Shown here: in pieces, positions 24,970 to 34,960 of the stretch
How the letters are laid out: the number at the start of each line of letters is the position of its first letter
Position numbering within the stretch: position 1 is the first letter of the stretch
Origin: Scilla litardierei
Taxonomy: Eukaryota > Streptophyta > Magnoliopsida > Asparagales > Asparagaceae
DNA: 64,000 nucleotides
Reading direction: 5' to 3'
Assembly: GCA_030789695.1 (NCBI GenBank)
Contig: CM061139.1
Coordinates: 7,641,878-7,705,877 of the forward strand
The notes under the pieces: generated by a model
The model's database searches: none
The model's input: only the letters and a program-made list of their open reading frames with translations
Told to the model about the DNA's origin: nothing
Made by a program: the position numbers and the translations under genes

Positions 24970-27738
24970 ATGTACACGAGATCTACGGCGGACCCCGAAG
25001 CCTTATTATTCAATCCCGATATCGAACGTACCGCGCGGAGACTTAGAGCGGAAAGGAGACAATATCCGGAAGGGCGGTTTATGACCAACCCGGAAACTCC
25101 CGAAGAATTGGCGGCGAGGATGGCGAGAATAATTTCTATTCGCGATAGGCTTCGGCCTAAGACCTCTTCTACTACGTCATCCATTGTCGTGCCGGAGTTG
25201 GCGGCCGACAAGAACTTCGAGCTAAAGACGGGATTGGTGGGTTTGATGCAACAAGACCCATTTCATGGGAACGCTCATGAGAACCCCCACTACCACATCC
25301 AATCATTCTTGTCGAAGTGCGCCACTTTCCAAATGCCGGGGGTCCCCATCGATGCCATCAGACTGCGCCTCTTCCCCTTCACGCTAAAGGACAAAGCACT
25401 CTATTGGCTGAGGACGCAAGCTGACAAAGTTTTCACCTCTTGGGACGGGTTGGCGGATGCATTCATTGACAAATTCTATCCACCATCCAAGACGGTGAAG
25501 ATCCGGAGCGCTCTCATGTCCTTCAAGCAAGGACCACATGAGACGCTCTATGAAGCTTGGGAGCGATTTAAGGATTTGCAGCATCAATGCCCGCACCACA
25601 GTATAGAGGATTGGGAGCTAGTTCATAGCTTCTACAACGGTCTCCAACCGGGGACCAAACAAATTATTGATGCCGCGGCGAATGGTGCAATCTTGTCAAA
25701 GACTCCCGAGGAAGCTACGGCCCTAATTGAGGAGATGGCCTCAAATAACCAACAATGGGGCGATGAGCGAGGACACTCCACATCCTCCTTAAAGCCAACT
25801 AGCATCTACGAGGCAAAGGCCGTAGCGGAGCTCACGAGCAAATTCGATTCTCTCCACAAGGTGGTGGAGAGATTGGAGAAATTTATCACGGAGCCCCAAG
25901 GAAGCCTATCCACCTCCGCACCGACCAACCAAATGTGTGATTGGCAAGACCAATCTCAAGTCATGTACTCGGGAGGAGAGCAAGGAGAAGGATCCTTGGA
26001 GCAAGTACAATATGTTGCGGGGAACCAAGGGTATTGGTCCAATCCGGCCGCAAGAAATCATCCGGGATTCTCCTACGCCAACAATGAAGGAGCCTTGAAC
26101 CCGCCACAACCACCGCCTCAACAAGCTCGACCACCACCACCCCAACAACAAAACTATCCACCGAGGGGGCCTCCACAACAAAACTTCCAACCAAAGCAAC
26201 AAGTTCCACCTTATAGGCCTCCCGGATACAACCAAGGGTGGAGGAATCAAAATCAAAACCCTCCACAAGCTCCACAACGATCCGATTTCGAAACTAGAGT
26301 GGAGGCGTTCATGGTCGAGCAAAACAAGGTGAATGCTACTTTGAAGGCGTGGCAAGACTCCCTTAATACCGTAGTGGCTCAAATATCGGAGCAATTGGCT
26401 TTGCTAAATCGGAACACTCAAAGATTGCCGGCGCAACCGGAGCAAAACCCACGGGGCAACACGGGCCACATCAATGCCGTAGTTGCCGTTACTACTAGAG
26501 GCGGGAAGGACACCACCCCCGCTATGATTCCTACCGAGGAGGCCGTGGAGGAAAGCTCGGAGCCAATTGAGCCGATAGTTGACGTTGAAAAAGAGAAGGA
26601 GCCACGAGACGAGGAGAAGTCTAGAGCGGAAAAATTGATCGAGGAAAGGCGCTTCATGCCACCGGTCCCATTCCCCCAAAGGCTCGCTAGAGCTAAAATG
26701 GAGAAAAGGCTAGCAAAATTCCTCGAGTACCTAAGAGGAGTTAGCCTAAATATTCCCTTCCTTGACGCCATCATCGAGATCCCCACATATGCCAAATTCT
26801 TGAAGGACTTGATTTCGGGGAGAAAGAGGAAGGAGAAGATCATGCTAGCCGAGGAGGGCTCTTGGTTCACCAAGAGAGAAAAGGAGCCGGCAAAATTTAA
26901 AGATCCGGGGAGTTTTCGGATTCCTTGCACTTTGGGCGGCGTGCCTCTTCAAAAGGCGTTGGTCGATCTTGGGGCTAGTGTGAGTCTCATGCCCCTCTCC
27001 ATGTTCTTAAAGCTTAACACCGGGACAAAGTTGAAACCCACCGACATGCGCATTCAATTAGCCGATGGCCGGATAACAAGGCCGGTGGGGATTGCCGAAG
27101 ACATCCCACTTCAAGTCCCGGGTGGAATATGCTTGCCATGTGACTTCGTCATCATGGACGTTAAGGAGGAGGGAGACACCTCATTGATACTTGGACGCAC
27201 ATTCCTCGCCACCGCCGGAGTCATCGTCGACGTGCGCGAAGGTACCTTAACCTTAAACGTCAGAAACATCGAGGTGGAGCTCCACATTCCCAAGGCAATG
27301 AAGCACATGCCTTACCATGAGGAGCTTGATTATATGGACCTCCTCGATGAGGTGATAGAGGAGACGATTCCTCACTCAATTGGCGCTCTTTTTGATGAAG
27401 ACTTTGATGAAGGCCCGGATTTAGGCCATGAAGCCAATAATGATGATTCCCCCGACTTCTCCGCTGATGAAGATGAAGGCGACGCTGATGTCGCAAGGAT
27501 TCGAGAGCTCTGCAAGCTCTCGAAATTAAAGTCTCCAAAGAAAGCTCCGCCGGTACGGAAATCGGCATCGCCGGTTAAGCCGTTGACCGGGGCAAATGCT
27601 AGCTTGGGGTCCCCCCCCAACACTATTCGAGACAAGAGACCTCCGAGGGAGAACGCTACGCCGCCACGTCCAGATCCAAGCGCGCTCCCCGGGAAGTTTG
27701 ACGGGTGCATCTCATATGCACCAAACATCCCGCATTGA
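24970..27738 (+). CDS. Gag-protease polyprotein of element C (Athila-like), intact
   Basis: 922 residues, ATG 24970 to TGA 27736-27738, no interruption. Residues ~80-260 are the retrotransposon gag domain (MQQDPFHGNAHENPHYHIQS; LFPFTLKDKALYWLRTQA; FIDKFYPPSKT). Residues ~370-460 are Pro/Gln-rich. A central Glu/Lys segment leads to an aspartic protease at about 650-760, with LVDLGASVSLMP (active-site Asp near residue 666) and the ILGRTFLATAGVIVDV flap-side motif. In complete Athila elements reverse transcriptase follows; here the protein instead ends 165 residues after the protease in an acidic tail. Athila gag usually lacks the CCHC knuckle, and none is seen. Confidence 0.93.
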   Translation: MYTRSTADPEALLFNPDIERTARRLRAERRQYPEGRFMTNPETPEELAARMARIISIRDRLRPKTSSTTSSIVVPELAADKNFELKTGLVGLMQQDPFHGNAHENPHYHIQSFLSKCATFQMPGVPIDAIRLRLFPFTLKDKALYWLRTQADKVFTSWDGLADAFIDKFYPPSKTVKIRSALMSFKQGPHETLYEAWERFKDLQHQCPHHSIEDWELVHSFYNGLQPGTKQIIDAAANGAILSKTPEEATALIEEMASNNQQWGDERGHSTSSLKPTSIYEAKAVAELTSKFDSLHKVVERLEKFITEPQGSLSTSAPTNQMCDWQDQSQVMYSGGEQGEGSLEQVQYVAGNQGYWSNPAARNHPGFSYANNEGALNPPQPPPQQARPPPPQQQNYPPRGPPQQNFQPKQQVPPYRPPGYNQGWRNQNQNPPQAPQRSDFETRVEAFMVEQNKVNATLKAWQDSLNTVVAQISEQLALLNRNTQRLPAQPEQNPRGNTGHINAVVAVTTRGGKDTTPAMIPTEEAVEESSEPIEPIVDVEKEKEPRDEEKSRAEKLIEERRFMPPVPFPQRLARAKMEKRLAKFLEYLRGVSLNIPFLDAIIEIPTYAKFLKDLISGRKRKEKIMLAEEGSWFTKREKEPAKFKDPGSFRIPCTLGGVPLQKALVDLGASVSLMPLSMFLKLNTGTKLKPTDMRIQLADGRITRPVGIAEDIPLQVPGGICLPCDFVIMDVKEEGDTSLILGRTFLATAGVIVDVREGTLTLNVRNIEVELHIPKAMKHMPYHEELDYMDLLDEVIEETIPHSIGALFDEDFDEGPDLGHEANNDDSPDFSADEDEGDADVARIRELCKLSKLKSPKKAPPVRKSASPVKPLTGANASLGSPPNTIRDKRPPRENATPPRPDPSALPGKFDGCISYAPNIPH

Positions 27739-28403
27739 TTGAAAATTATAGGGGGTCGAGCTCACGACCTAAAACGAGCGCTTGTCGGGAGGCAACCGGA
27801 CAGTTTTTGCTTTATTTTTACTTTTTCTTTATTTTCGTTTTAGAGATTTTTAGTGTTTTGAGTCATTCGACCAAAAATTTTGTGATAACGGGTCCTATTT
27901 TTCTTGACAGGAGAGGAGATAGGTAGATCCATCATGAGGAGGATGAACGAGACGACGAGGAGCGCCCCAAGAAGGCGTTCGACGCTTAGGAGGAGCATGA
28001 AATCGACTGGAGGAAGAGAGACGGAGTTTAGAGCCCAAACGAAGACAAACAGCAGAATACAAGGCTCACTCGGCCGAGTATACTAGTCACTCGGCCGAGT
28101 CCAGAAGTTCGTCCGGCCGAGCCGCTCACGAACGAGGGAAGTCTGCTGTACCCAACTCTCTGTCTATTTTCCTCATTTCATTAGAACTGCTACTCGGCCG
28201 AGTCTACATTTTCACTCGGCCGAGTAAAACGGATACCCTCCTAGGGCGAGTCATGCCGAGTAGCTTGAGTCACTCGGCCGAATGGACTTACTCCACTCGG
28301 CCGAGGCTGGCAAAGCCACTCGGCCGAAGCGATATCGGGGAGAAATTTTTATTTGCCTCGCTCGGCCGAGTGAGCACGTCACTCGGCCGAGTCGTAACTT
28401 TTT
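27739..28403 (+). promoter_or_regulatory. Inter-ORF region of element C with second palindrome cluster
   Basis: Begins with GGTCGAGCTCACGACC and AGCGCTTGTCGGGAGGCAAC, a sequence I know from plant Athila/Calypso elements at the end of pol, which suggests that pol was lost by deletion. About ten CTCGGCCGAG sites follow at 28066-28393, the same motif as in the LTR. Confidence 0.75.
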
Positions 28404-28412
28404 TATATATAA
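28404..28412 (+). promoter_or_regulatory. TATA box of a likely internal promoter in element C
   Basis: TTTTTTATATATAAGCGG lies 11 bases after the last CTCGGCCGAG site and about 550 bp before the ATG of the second ORF. A C-rich leader follows, with a possible 5' UTR intron ending near 28649 (TTTTTGCGTAG). Confidence 0.5.
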
Positions 28413-28958
28413 GCGGCGAGGGGGGCGCGGAATTCGAAAACGCAAATCCCCAATTCTCGCCTGCGCCCCTTCAGCTCCCACGCCCGATTCCCCCTCGCTC
28501 GACCCTCACTCGCCCGACCGCCGCTGCCCCCGCCGCCGCTCGGCCCGCCACCGCCGGCCGAGCCCGCCGACGCCTCGCCCGAGTCGTCGCCGGCGGCGCA
28601 CCGCCCGGTCACCTCCGGTTCGCTTGTTTTCACCATTTTCTCCTCTTTTTGCGTAGTTTTTGAGGATTCGTGTATTAATCGAACCCCTAACCCGAATCAA
28701 TTCCCATATCTATCTGTTATACCCCTATTGCTCCATACATTTTGATTATTACTCGCTGATATCGCTTTTCCATGCGCATGTTGCTTTTTGGAGCTTAGGG
28801 GAGCTCAGGGGAGCTTCTACGGGCTGCTCAGGACTACGTGGAGGCGCGGACTTCGCACGCTTCCACTGCTTAGCACTCGCGGCATGTTTGGGTATACTCT
28901 TTCCATTCTTTGTGCACACGTCGCACTTTTCACTTTTCGGCACGCGCTCGGGGCCGAT

Positions 28959-31163
28959 ATGCCGCCCCGGACACGGCCGCGGTCGACGAGAGCTTCCGCT
29001 AAGCGGAAGCGGTCGGACGAGCCCGGCCCCTCCCACTTGGTGGAGGACTCTCCTCCGCCTTCCCCCACACACGCCGTCCACCCAGCACAGCCTGCAGGCC
29101 CCGCACACCCCGCACAGCCTGCAGTGCACCCACAGCCCGCACAGCCTCTCCCTGCCGATCCACAGCCACCACCACCGGCTCCACTGGTCGGGCCGCTCGG
29201 GATTACGTTCCGAGACGACGCACACCGCGCCGTCTTCGAGCGTATCTCCCAGCGCTCGATCGTACCCTCCAGGTTTGCACACCTCGCTGACCTAGGACGC
29301 CTGGGGGTACTTGAGGGGATGCTCACGTTGTACGACAACGTGGGCTGGCGAGATTTTTTCCAGGTGTCGGCGGATACTTTTACCCGCCCGACACTTGAGG
29401 TTTTGAGTTCGATCGCCCGGACCGATGAGGGATGCTCATTCCGGTTCATGGATCGAGAGTGCCAGGTCACTCTCGATATGATGAGAGCGTTCTTCTCATG
29501 GCCCGCAGTCCCCGGAGCTGATCGCGGTTACGGCCCAACACATATCCCTCCACCCTCTTTCGACGCCCGTGCCTTCTGGGCACGTATCACAGGCCACCAC
29601 GCCGCCTTTGACCCTAGTAGGGCCAAGGCCTCGGCCATTGTCCACCCCTGCCTACGTATTGCCCAGCGCCTTATGGCGACCACCTTTTTGGCCAGATATG
29701 AGCCGGGCACGATGTCTACGCCAGAGCTTTACATGTTCTACGCGATGACACGTCCCAGAGCTCTATCTAGGGATGGAGATGAGCTTGTCCCCGCCGTCGT
29801 GATCGACATTGCGGCTTGGTTTTTAGACCGTATCATTGTGTCGGTGGGCGCTCGCTCACCGATATGCTGCGGCGGTCTGATCACCCTGCTTACCATGATG
29901 ACCGGCGAGGACTTACCTGACGACCTGCGACGCGTTCCGGGCCCCACTTCCTTGTCGATAGACGTTATGGCCCGGATGAAGATGCTGCGTCCGCATGGTG
30001 AGCGTCATTGGGTCTGGTTGCACGGCCCTTTCGGTGCCGACTACATGATTCTCCCGAGCCCAGCTCGGACCCAGATTGCACCGGCCCACGTTGACTGGCT
30101 CCCAGCGATGGATGTCCTCATCCCCGCTGCGTACGTGCTCGAGGCCGAGGAGGCCGAGCAGGCCCACGCTGCCCACGCTGCCCAGGCTGCTCCCGCAGAC
30201 CCTGCTGCACACCCTGCCGAGCCTGCTGTCGACCCCGTCGACCCTGTGGCCCCTCAGCCTGTTCCTGACGTTTCCACTGCTCCTGACACTTCTGTCCCCA
30301 CCTCTGTCAGTGTCGAGAGTACTTTTGCTGAGCCCACTTCCACCACTGTCACCACTTCCAAGGCTGTCCCCACCACTCCCGCTGCCACCTCTGGCCCTCT
30401 GTCCGTGGAGCCTCTTTGCTCCGCACTCCCCGAGCGCCCGTCGACCTTTGTCGAGAGTGGAGCGCCCTCGTTTGCCGCGGTCGTGGAGACCATGGCTAGC
30501 ATGATCTCCGCTGGGATTGCGCCTTTTGGTCCACACAGTTCCGCCCCAGCGGTAGAGTCCTCTGTCTCCACAGCCGCCGTATTCCCCGAGAGCGTCGTGG
30601 CATCTGTCCACACTTCTGGGCCACTGACCTCTCTTGCCACCTCGTTGCCTCTTTTGCACGCTTCCTTTGCTGCCGCTGCCTCTACTTCTCACCAGCCGGT
30701 GTCCCAGCCTCACACTGAGGCCAGGCCCACATTTGCTGGCGCGTCACCTTTTGTCCCCTTCCCTGCTGAGCCCGTTACATACTCCACTCGCGTACGCCAG
30801 CCCCGCCCCGCGCAGCCTAGACCGGTGCGTCCCTCTGCACCACCCCCGCCCGACACTGTACTGCAGAGCATACGTGCTCTTGAGTTGGCGGTGAGTGGTC
30901 TTAGAGCTGACCTCAGGACCCTGTCCTCCACCGTCTCTACAATTGCTGGACGCTTTGACCTGATCCCTCAGATCCACTACTGCCTGACACAGATCTTAGA
31001 GCGTCTTCCGCGCGTACCCCCACCCACCCAGCAGGTTCCCACTCACACTGCCACACACACTAGAGCTGCTTCCACTTCCACGCCCACCCCAGCTCAGCAG
31101 CCTACACCACCACCACCACCACCTCCGCCTCAGGACGGAGACGGCGCAGCACCACCTTCCTAG
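28959..31163 (+). CDS. Second ORF of element C: ATHILA ORF-1 family protein, intact
   Basis: ATG 28959 is preferred (GCCGATATGCC); the frame is open from 28788, so an earlier start at 28884 is possible. 734 residues. The N-terminus is basic with a nuclear-localisation-like run (AKRKRSDEPGPSH), then Pro/Ala/His-rich repeats. Residues ~75-320 match the ATHILA ORF-1 family pattern: SRFAHLADLGRLGVLEGMLT, TFTRPTLEVLSSIARTDEG, FRFMDRECQVTLDMM, VHPCLRIAQRLMATTFLAR, CCGGLITLLTMMTGED. The C-terminal half is Ser/Thr/Pro/Ala low complexity, ending in a short coiled region (LQSIRALELAVSGLRADLR) and polyproline. The function of this family is unknown. No signal peptide or transmembrane segment is seen, so it is not an envelope protein. 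Confidence 0.85.
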   Translation: MPPRTRPRSTRASAKRKRSDEPGPSHLVEDSPPPSPTHAVHPAQPAGPAHPAQPAVHPQPAQPLPADPQPPPPAPLVGPLGITFRDDAHRAVFERISQRSIVPSRFAHLADLGRLGVLEGMLTLYDNVGWRDFFQVSADTFTRPTLEVLSSIARTDEGCSFRFMDRECQVTLDMMRAFFSWPAVPGADRGYGPTHIPPPSFDARAFWARITGHHAAFDPSRAKASAIVHPCLRIAQRLMATTFLARYEPGTMSTPELYMFYAMTRPRALSRDGDELVPAVVIDIAAWFLDRIIVSVGARSPICCGGLITLLTMMTGEDLPDDLRRVPGPTSLSIDVMARMKMLRPHGERHWVWLHGPFGADYMILPSPARTQIAPAHVDWLPAMDVLIPAAYVLEAEEAEQAHAAHAAQAAPADPAAHPAEPAVDPVDPVAPQPVPDVSTAPDTSVPTSVSVESTFAEPTSTTVTTSKAVPTTPAATSGPLSVEPLCSALPERPSTFVESGAPSFAAVVETMASMISAGIAPFGPHSSAPAVESSVSTAAVFPESVVASVHTSGPLTSLATSLPLLHASFAAAASTSHQPVSQPHTEARPTFAGASPFVPFPAEPVTYSTRVRQPRPAQPRPVRPSAPPPPDTVLQSIRALELAVSGLRADLRTLSSTVSTIAGRFDLIPQIHYCLTQILERLPRVPPPTQQVPTHTATHTRAASTSTPTPAQQPTPPPPPPPPQDGDGAAPPS

Positions 31164-33137
31164 GCACCCTTGATGCCATCGATTCCTTTTGCCGTTGTGC
31201 TGCCCGTTTCTGCTGGGTCCTGATGCCTTTTTGCCCACCCCCTCCCCTCACTTATTTTGGGATTCTCATTTGCCGTATCTTTATATATCTTTTTTGGGAG
31301 AGAGGGTGAGCTTTTGGTGACCCATTTATACTCGTATCACTCATATCTGTGCATGCATCATATCCGCATCATATTTTCATTTCTTTATTTTTCGTTTTAT
31401 TATCTTTTTTCTTTCCATCATGCATGCATCCTCACTTGCCCCTCTCATTACTTGTCTCTCTGTGTGCCACACCTTGCACATTGAGGACACTGTGCAGTTT
31501 AGCTTGGGGGAGTGAGTTCTCACGTTCTTTTTCGATTTGCCACCTTTATTTTTAGTTTTTCACACCGTTTCTTTTCACTTTCGCACTCATTTTTCTTTAT
31601 TTTTCTTTTATTTTGCCATGCATCACGTTTTTCTTGTTTCTCTGTGTGCCGCATTGCATAGTTTTATTTTTCTTATCTTTATTTCTTTCCTTTTTCATCT
31701 CATGCTAGAGATGAATTTTCTGTGATGATGTCTACGTGGAGTTAGCTTATTCTATATGCATGCTATATTTGTCATGTCTTAAATTTTATTTCTGATATCA
31801 TATGCTATGACTTGCTTTGCATTTAGAATAGTAACCCACACTTTTTCCACATGAAAATGGATGAAGTTTTATTATTAGCTGAGCCTGAATATTCATATGT
31901 ATGCTATCACAGAAAACACACCAAGATTCATGCATTGAATGCCTGTATCTGGAGTACTGATTTCTTTTCCTTTATCACTTCTATATGCATGAATTGTACA
32001 CTTCACTTCGGGATGATTGAATGATGTTAGCTATGATATATCTGGATTAGTTAGCTTTTTTGTGATCGAAACTGAGTAGATTAGATTACCCTGCTGAAGT
32101 TGTCGTGCATGTCTTATAGAGTGAACCGAGAGTTATATATGTTTCTTTCTCCACAAATCTTGAACATCATTTCTCTACTTTTAAAAATCATTGGTGAATC
32201 TCCCCTTAGTGATTCTATTTTATGGCATTTCCCCCGCTATTAATTCCTAGCTCCAAATCCCCTATTCCAAAAAAAAAAATAGATGAAAGAGAGAAAAACA
32301 TACTTGTATATCATTATCTCTCTCTGAGTTGGGATCATTGTGTATATATTGCTTATTGCAAAAAAAAAAAAGGAAAAAGAAAAAAAAAGGAAAAAAAAAG
32401 AGAAAAGAGGAAAAATCCTCAACAAAAGATCCCATCTCACTTTCTTTCTTTCTTCTTTCTCTTCTTTGCTTTTGGGGCTATATAAAAATGGGGATGTAAA
32501 TATTTTTGTGCCACCACGCTTATAGATAAGCTTGGGGGAGGGGATCCATTGATGTGTGAGAGAGTGACTACTTGACATCGCACGACAACCTAGGCTAAGT
32601 AATATTCTATACTCGGTGAGATTGTTTCTAGCTTCACGAAATCCAGAAATCTAAGCCTAGCGTTCATTTCATGAAATCCAAACTTTTCCATTCTCTCTAT
32701 TCTATAGTGTGATACTCTTATACTCCAGATAGAAAGCGTTCAATTGAAAAGTGTGTGATCTGTGATTTGTATACCGCTTTAAATGATTCAGGCAATGTTG
32801 ATTTTAAAATCATTCCGTTCTTCACGATTATATCAATGTTTGTGGGTTTTCTATTTCTATTTGCACTATTATACTATGATATCAAAATAAGATTCTTTGA
32901 CATGTATTTCTCATTCGGTGCATGCTATAAGAGTAAGTGAAACCCACGTCCTGAGAAAATGATCTAGCACCCTACCTCTTCGCTTCTTTCTTTCGTCTTT
33001 ATTTTCATTTGGTTTTCATTCTTCTTCGTTTTTTTTCATTTTTTTTCGTTTTTCGCCGTTTTCGTTTTCCGAATCCACCGGGTTCGCCTTTTACTTATCT
33101 TCCTCGAGGACGAGTAAGAGGCAAGCTTGGGGGATTT
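31164..33137 (+). other. 3' non-coding region of element C with repeated purine tracts
   Basis: No gene. Contains pyrimidine-rich tracts, an A-rich block (32360-32410), and AGCTTGGGGGA three times: about 31501-31511, 32528-32538 and 33124-33134, the last abutting the 3' LTR as the functional polypurine tract. CATTGAGGACACTGTG before the first and CCTCGAGGACGAG before the last are phrases known from plant Athila-group elements. Confidence 0.8.
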
Positions 33138-34955
33138 TGATCACTCCATATTTTACACCTTTTTTCCGTGTATTTGCATGCCATTTAGATCGCCCAAATC
33201 ATGTTTTTCACGATATATCGACGATATTGCGATGCTTTTCACGATTTGTTGTTTTTGTCGCATTTCAGGTGATTTGGCGCGATTTGGAGTGATCTCGAGA
33301 CACGCTTACTCTAGACGGCCACCGACGACCTCCCCGAGGGATATTTTGATGTTGGAGAGGAGCGGAAGAAGAATGGACGTCGCAGGAGCGACGAGGAGGC
33401 CAAAACAATCAGATTGGGCATCTTTTGTGTCCCACTCGGCCGAGTGGAGGAGCCACTCGGCCGACCAGCGAGACACTGCTCGGCCGACCCGTTCAGACAC
33501 GATTTCCATGTGTACTCGGCCGAGCGACGGAGACCACATCGGCCGAGTGACTATACCACGTCCGCCCGAGTGGCGCCCAGACGAAGGCCCTCAAAGATAT
33601 CGAAGTTACTGTTTTTCGGCCACCTGAGCTTCAGAAGACCCACTCGGCCGGGTGGTAAACCACGTCCGCCCGAGTGCAGTGAAGCCATCGGCCGAGTGAC
33701 GACAACTCACTCGGCCGAGCTGCCTCCGAACTGAAGACCCTTGAAGCCCCCGACTTACTGGAAAATGACAGGGTTTTCACTCGGCCGAGCGACTTTTGTC
33801 ACTCGGCCGAGTGCGATGCGCTGCCTGTAGCGAAATTTGCGGAAAACAGGCTGTGCAGGGGCGTTTTGGTCAGGATTTTTGGACGATTTTTGGGGCTATT
33901 TAAGCCCTGTTTTTACCCTAGTTTTGGGAGCCATCTCTTAGATTTTTTGCAGCTTTTTGAGATTACTTTTTAGCTTTATTATTTGTGATTGGAGAAGAGA
34001 AAAACTTGGATTTTTGTTGGATTAATTGAAGAACTACTTTGGTTTGCATCTCTCTTCCCAAAAAACTCTATTTTTATTGTTTATATCATTGTTGTGATGA
34101 ATTCCATCGCCTATTTCATTGATTTTTTTTGTGCTATTGCTATGATTTGTGAGTAGTCTCCACGTCTTGGGGCGTGGGGATGAACCCTACAAGCCCAATT
34201 TCGTATTTGTGATAAATTGGTAGAAATTGTGCTAGAATCAATAATTAGAGATTAGATTGGGATCGAATCACTACGGATAGCTAGGTATTCATATCAATTG
34301 GGATTTACAAGAGATTGGATCCCAATTTGATAGGAAGCCCTAGAAATCCGAATTGGGTTGGAGTCGGATTTTCGAAGTATCGGTTTGCAAGAGATTGGAC
34401 CGATACTAGGATCTCCGGTTGCAATTCCGTGCCGATACCCGTTTGCAAGAGATTGGACGGGTAGGAACTATCCTAATTTAGATTGTGAACCGAGTTTGCA
34501 AGAGATTGGGCTCGGTGCGCAAATGGACGATGATGTTGATCCTAATGCTAGCTTTCATAGGCTAGGGTTTGCAAGAGATTGGACCCGACCCTAGGATAGC
34601 TATAGACCGGCAACAGCGCGAGAGCGTGAGCTTGGTTCCACATTTAGTTGCAACTAGTTCATCCAAATTCTCATTCTAGCAATTTTGATACCGACGAACC
34701 ACATTTATGAAATACGGTGAGTAGCGGGGATTCCCCATTCCCTAGACGTTCTTTATTTGATTTAATATTTCGCACATTTGTCTGACGATTGTGACAGGAT
34801 CGCCCAAGGCAATTCTCTCTATTCTTAAATAGCCAGGTTGATTAGGAGCAAGCACGGTCATTCGTCCTCCCTGTGTTCGATACCCGCTCGCCGCTATACC
34901 GTGCGCTTGCGGTAAAACTACAACCGTTCTTTGGGTGTACATCCCGGAGCGATCA
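33138..34955 (+). repeat. 3' LTR of element C
   Basis: 1818 bp, about 99% identical to 22985-24801. Repeats the palindrome cluster, TATA-like site and hairpin ladder. Confidence 0.95.
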
Positions 34956-34960
34956 AGGCG

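Larger units (their letters stand above)
22985..34955 (+). mobile_element. Element C: Athila-like non-autonomous Gypsy retrotransposon
   Basis: 11,971 bp. LTRs 22985-24801 and 33138-34955 run TGATCACTCC...GAGCGATCA; target duplication AGGCG at 22980-22984 and 34956-34960. It has the Athila-type Asp-tRNA primer site, a 922-codon gag-protease ORF and a 734-codon ATHILA-like ORF, both open. No reverse transcriptase, RNase H or integrase lies anywhere inside. LTRs differ at about 18-20 positions (~1%), so it moved recently using enzymes from elsewhere. Another member starts at 63701. Apparently the youngest insertion of the stack. Confidence 0.95.

Noticed and set aside
28660..29295. 211-codon ORF and other frames over the start of the second C ORF
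   Set aside because: Overlapping frames of a GC-rich, repeat-like sequence; the 28788/28959 frame carries the conserved ATHILA residues.
31257..31725. Short hydrophobic ORFs after the second C ORF (a possible membrane protein)
   Set aside because: Translations of a T/C-rich tract; hydrophobicity comes from composition, and there is no conserved start.
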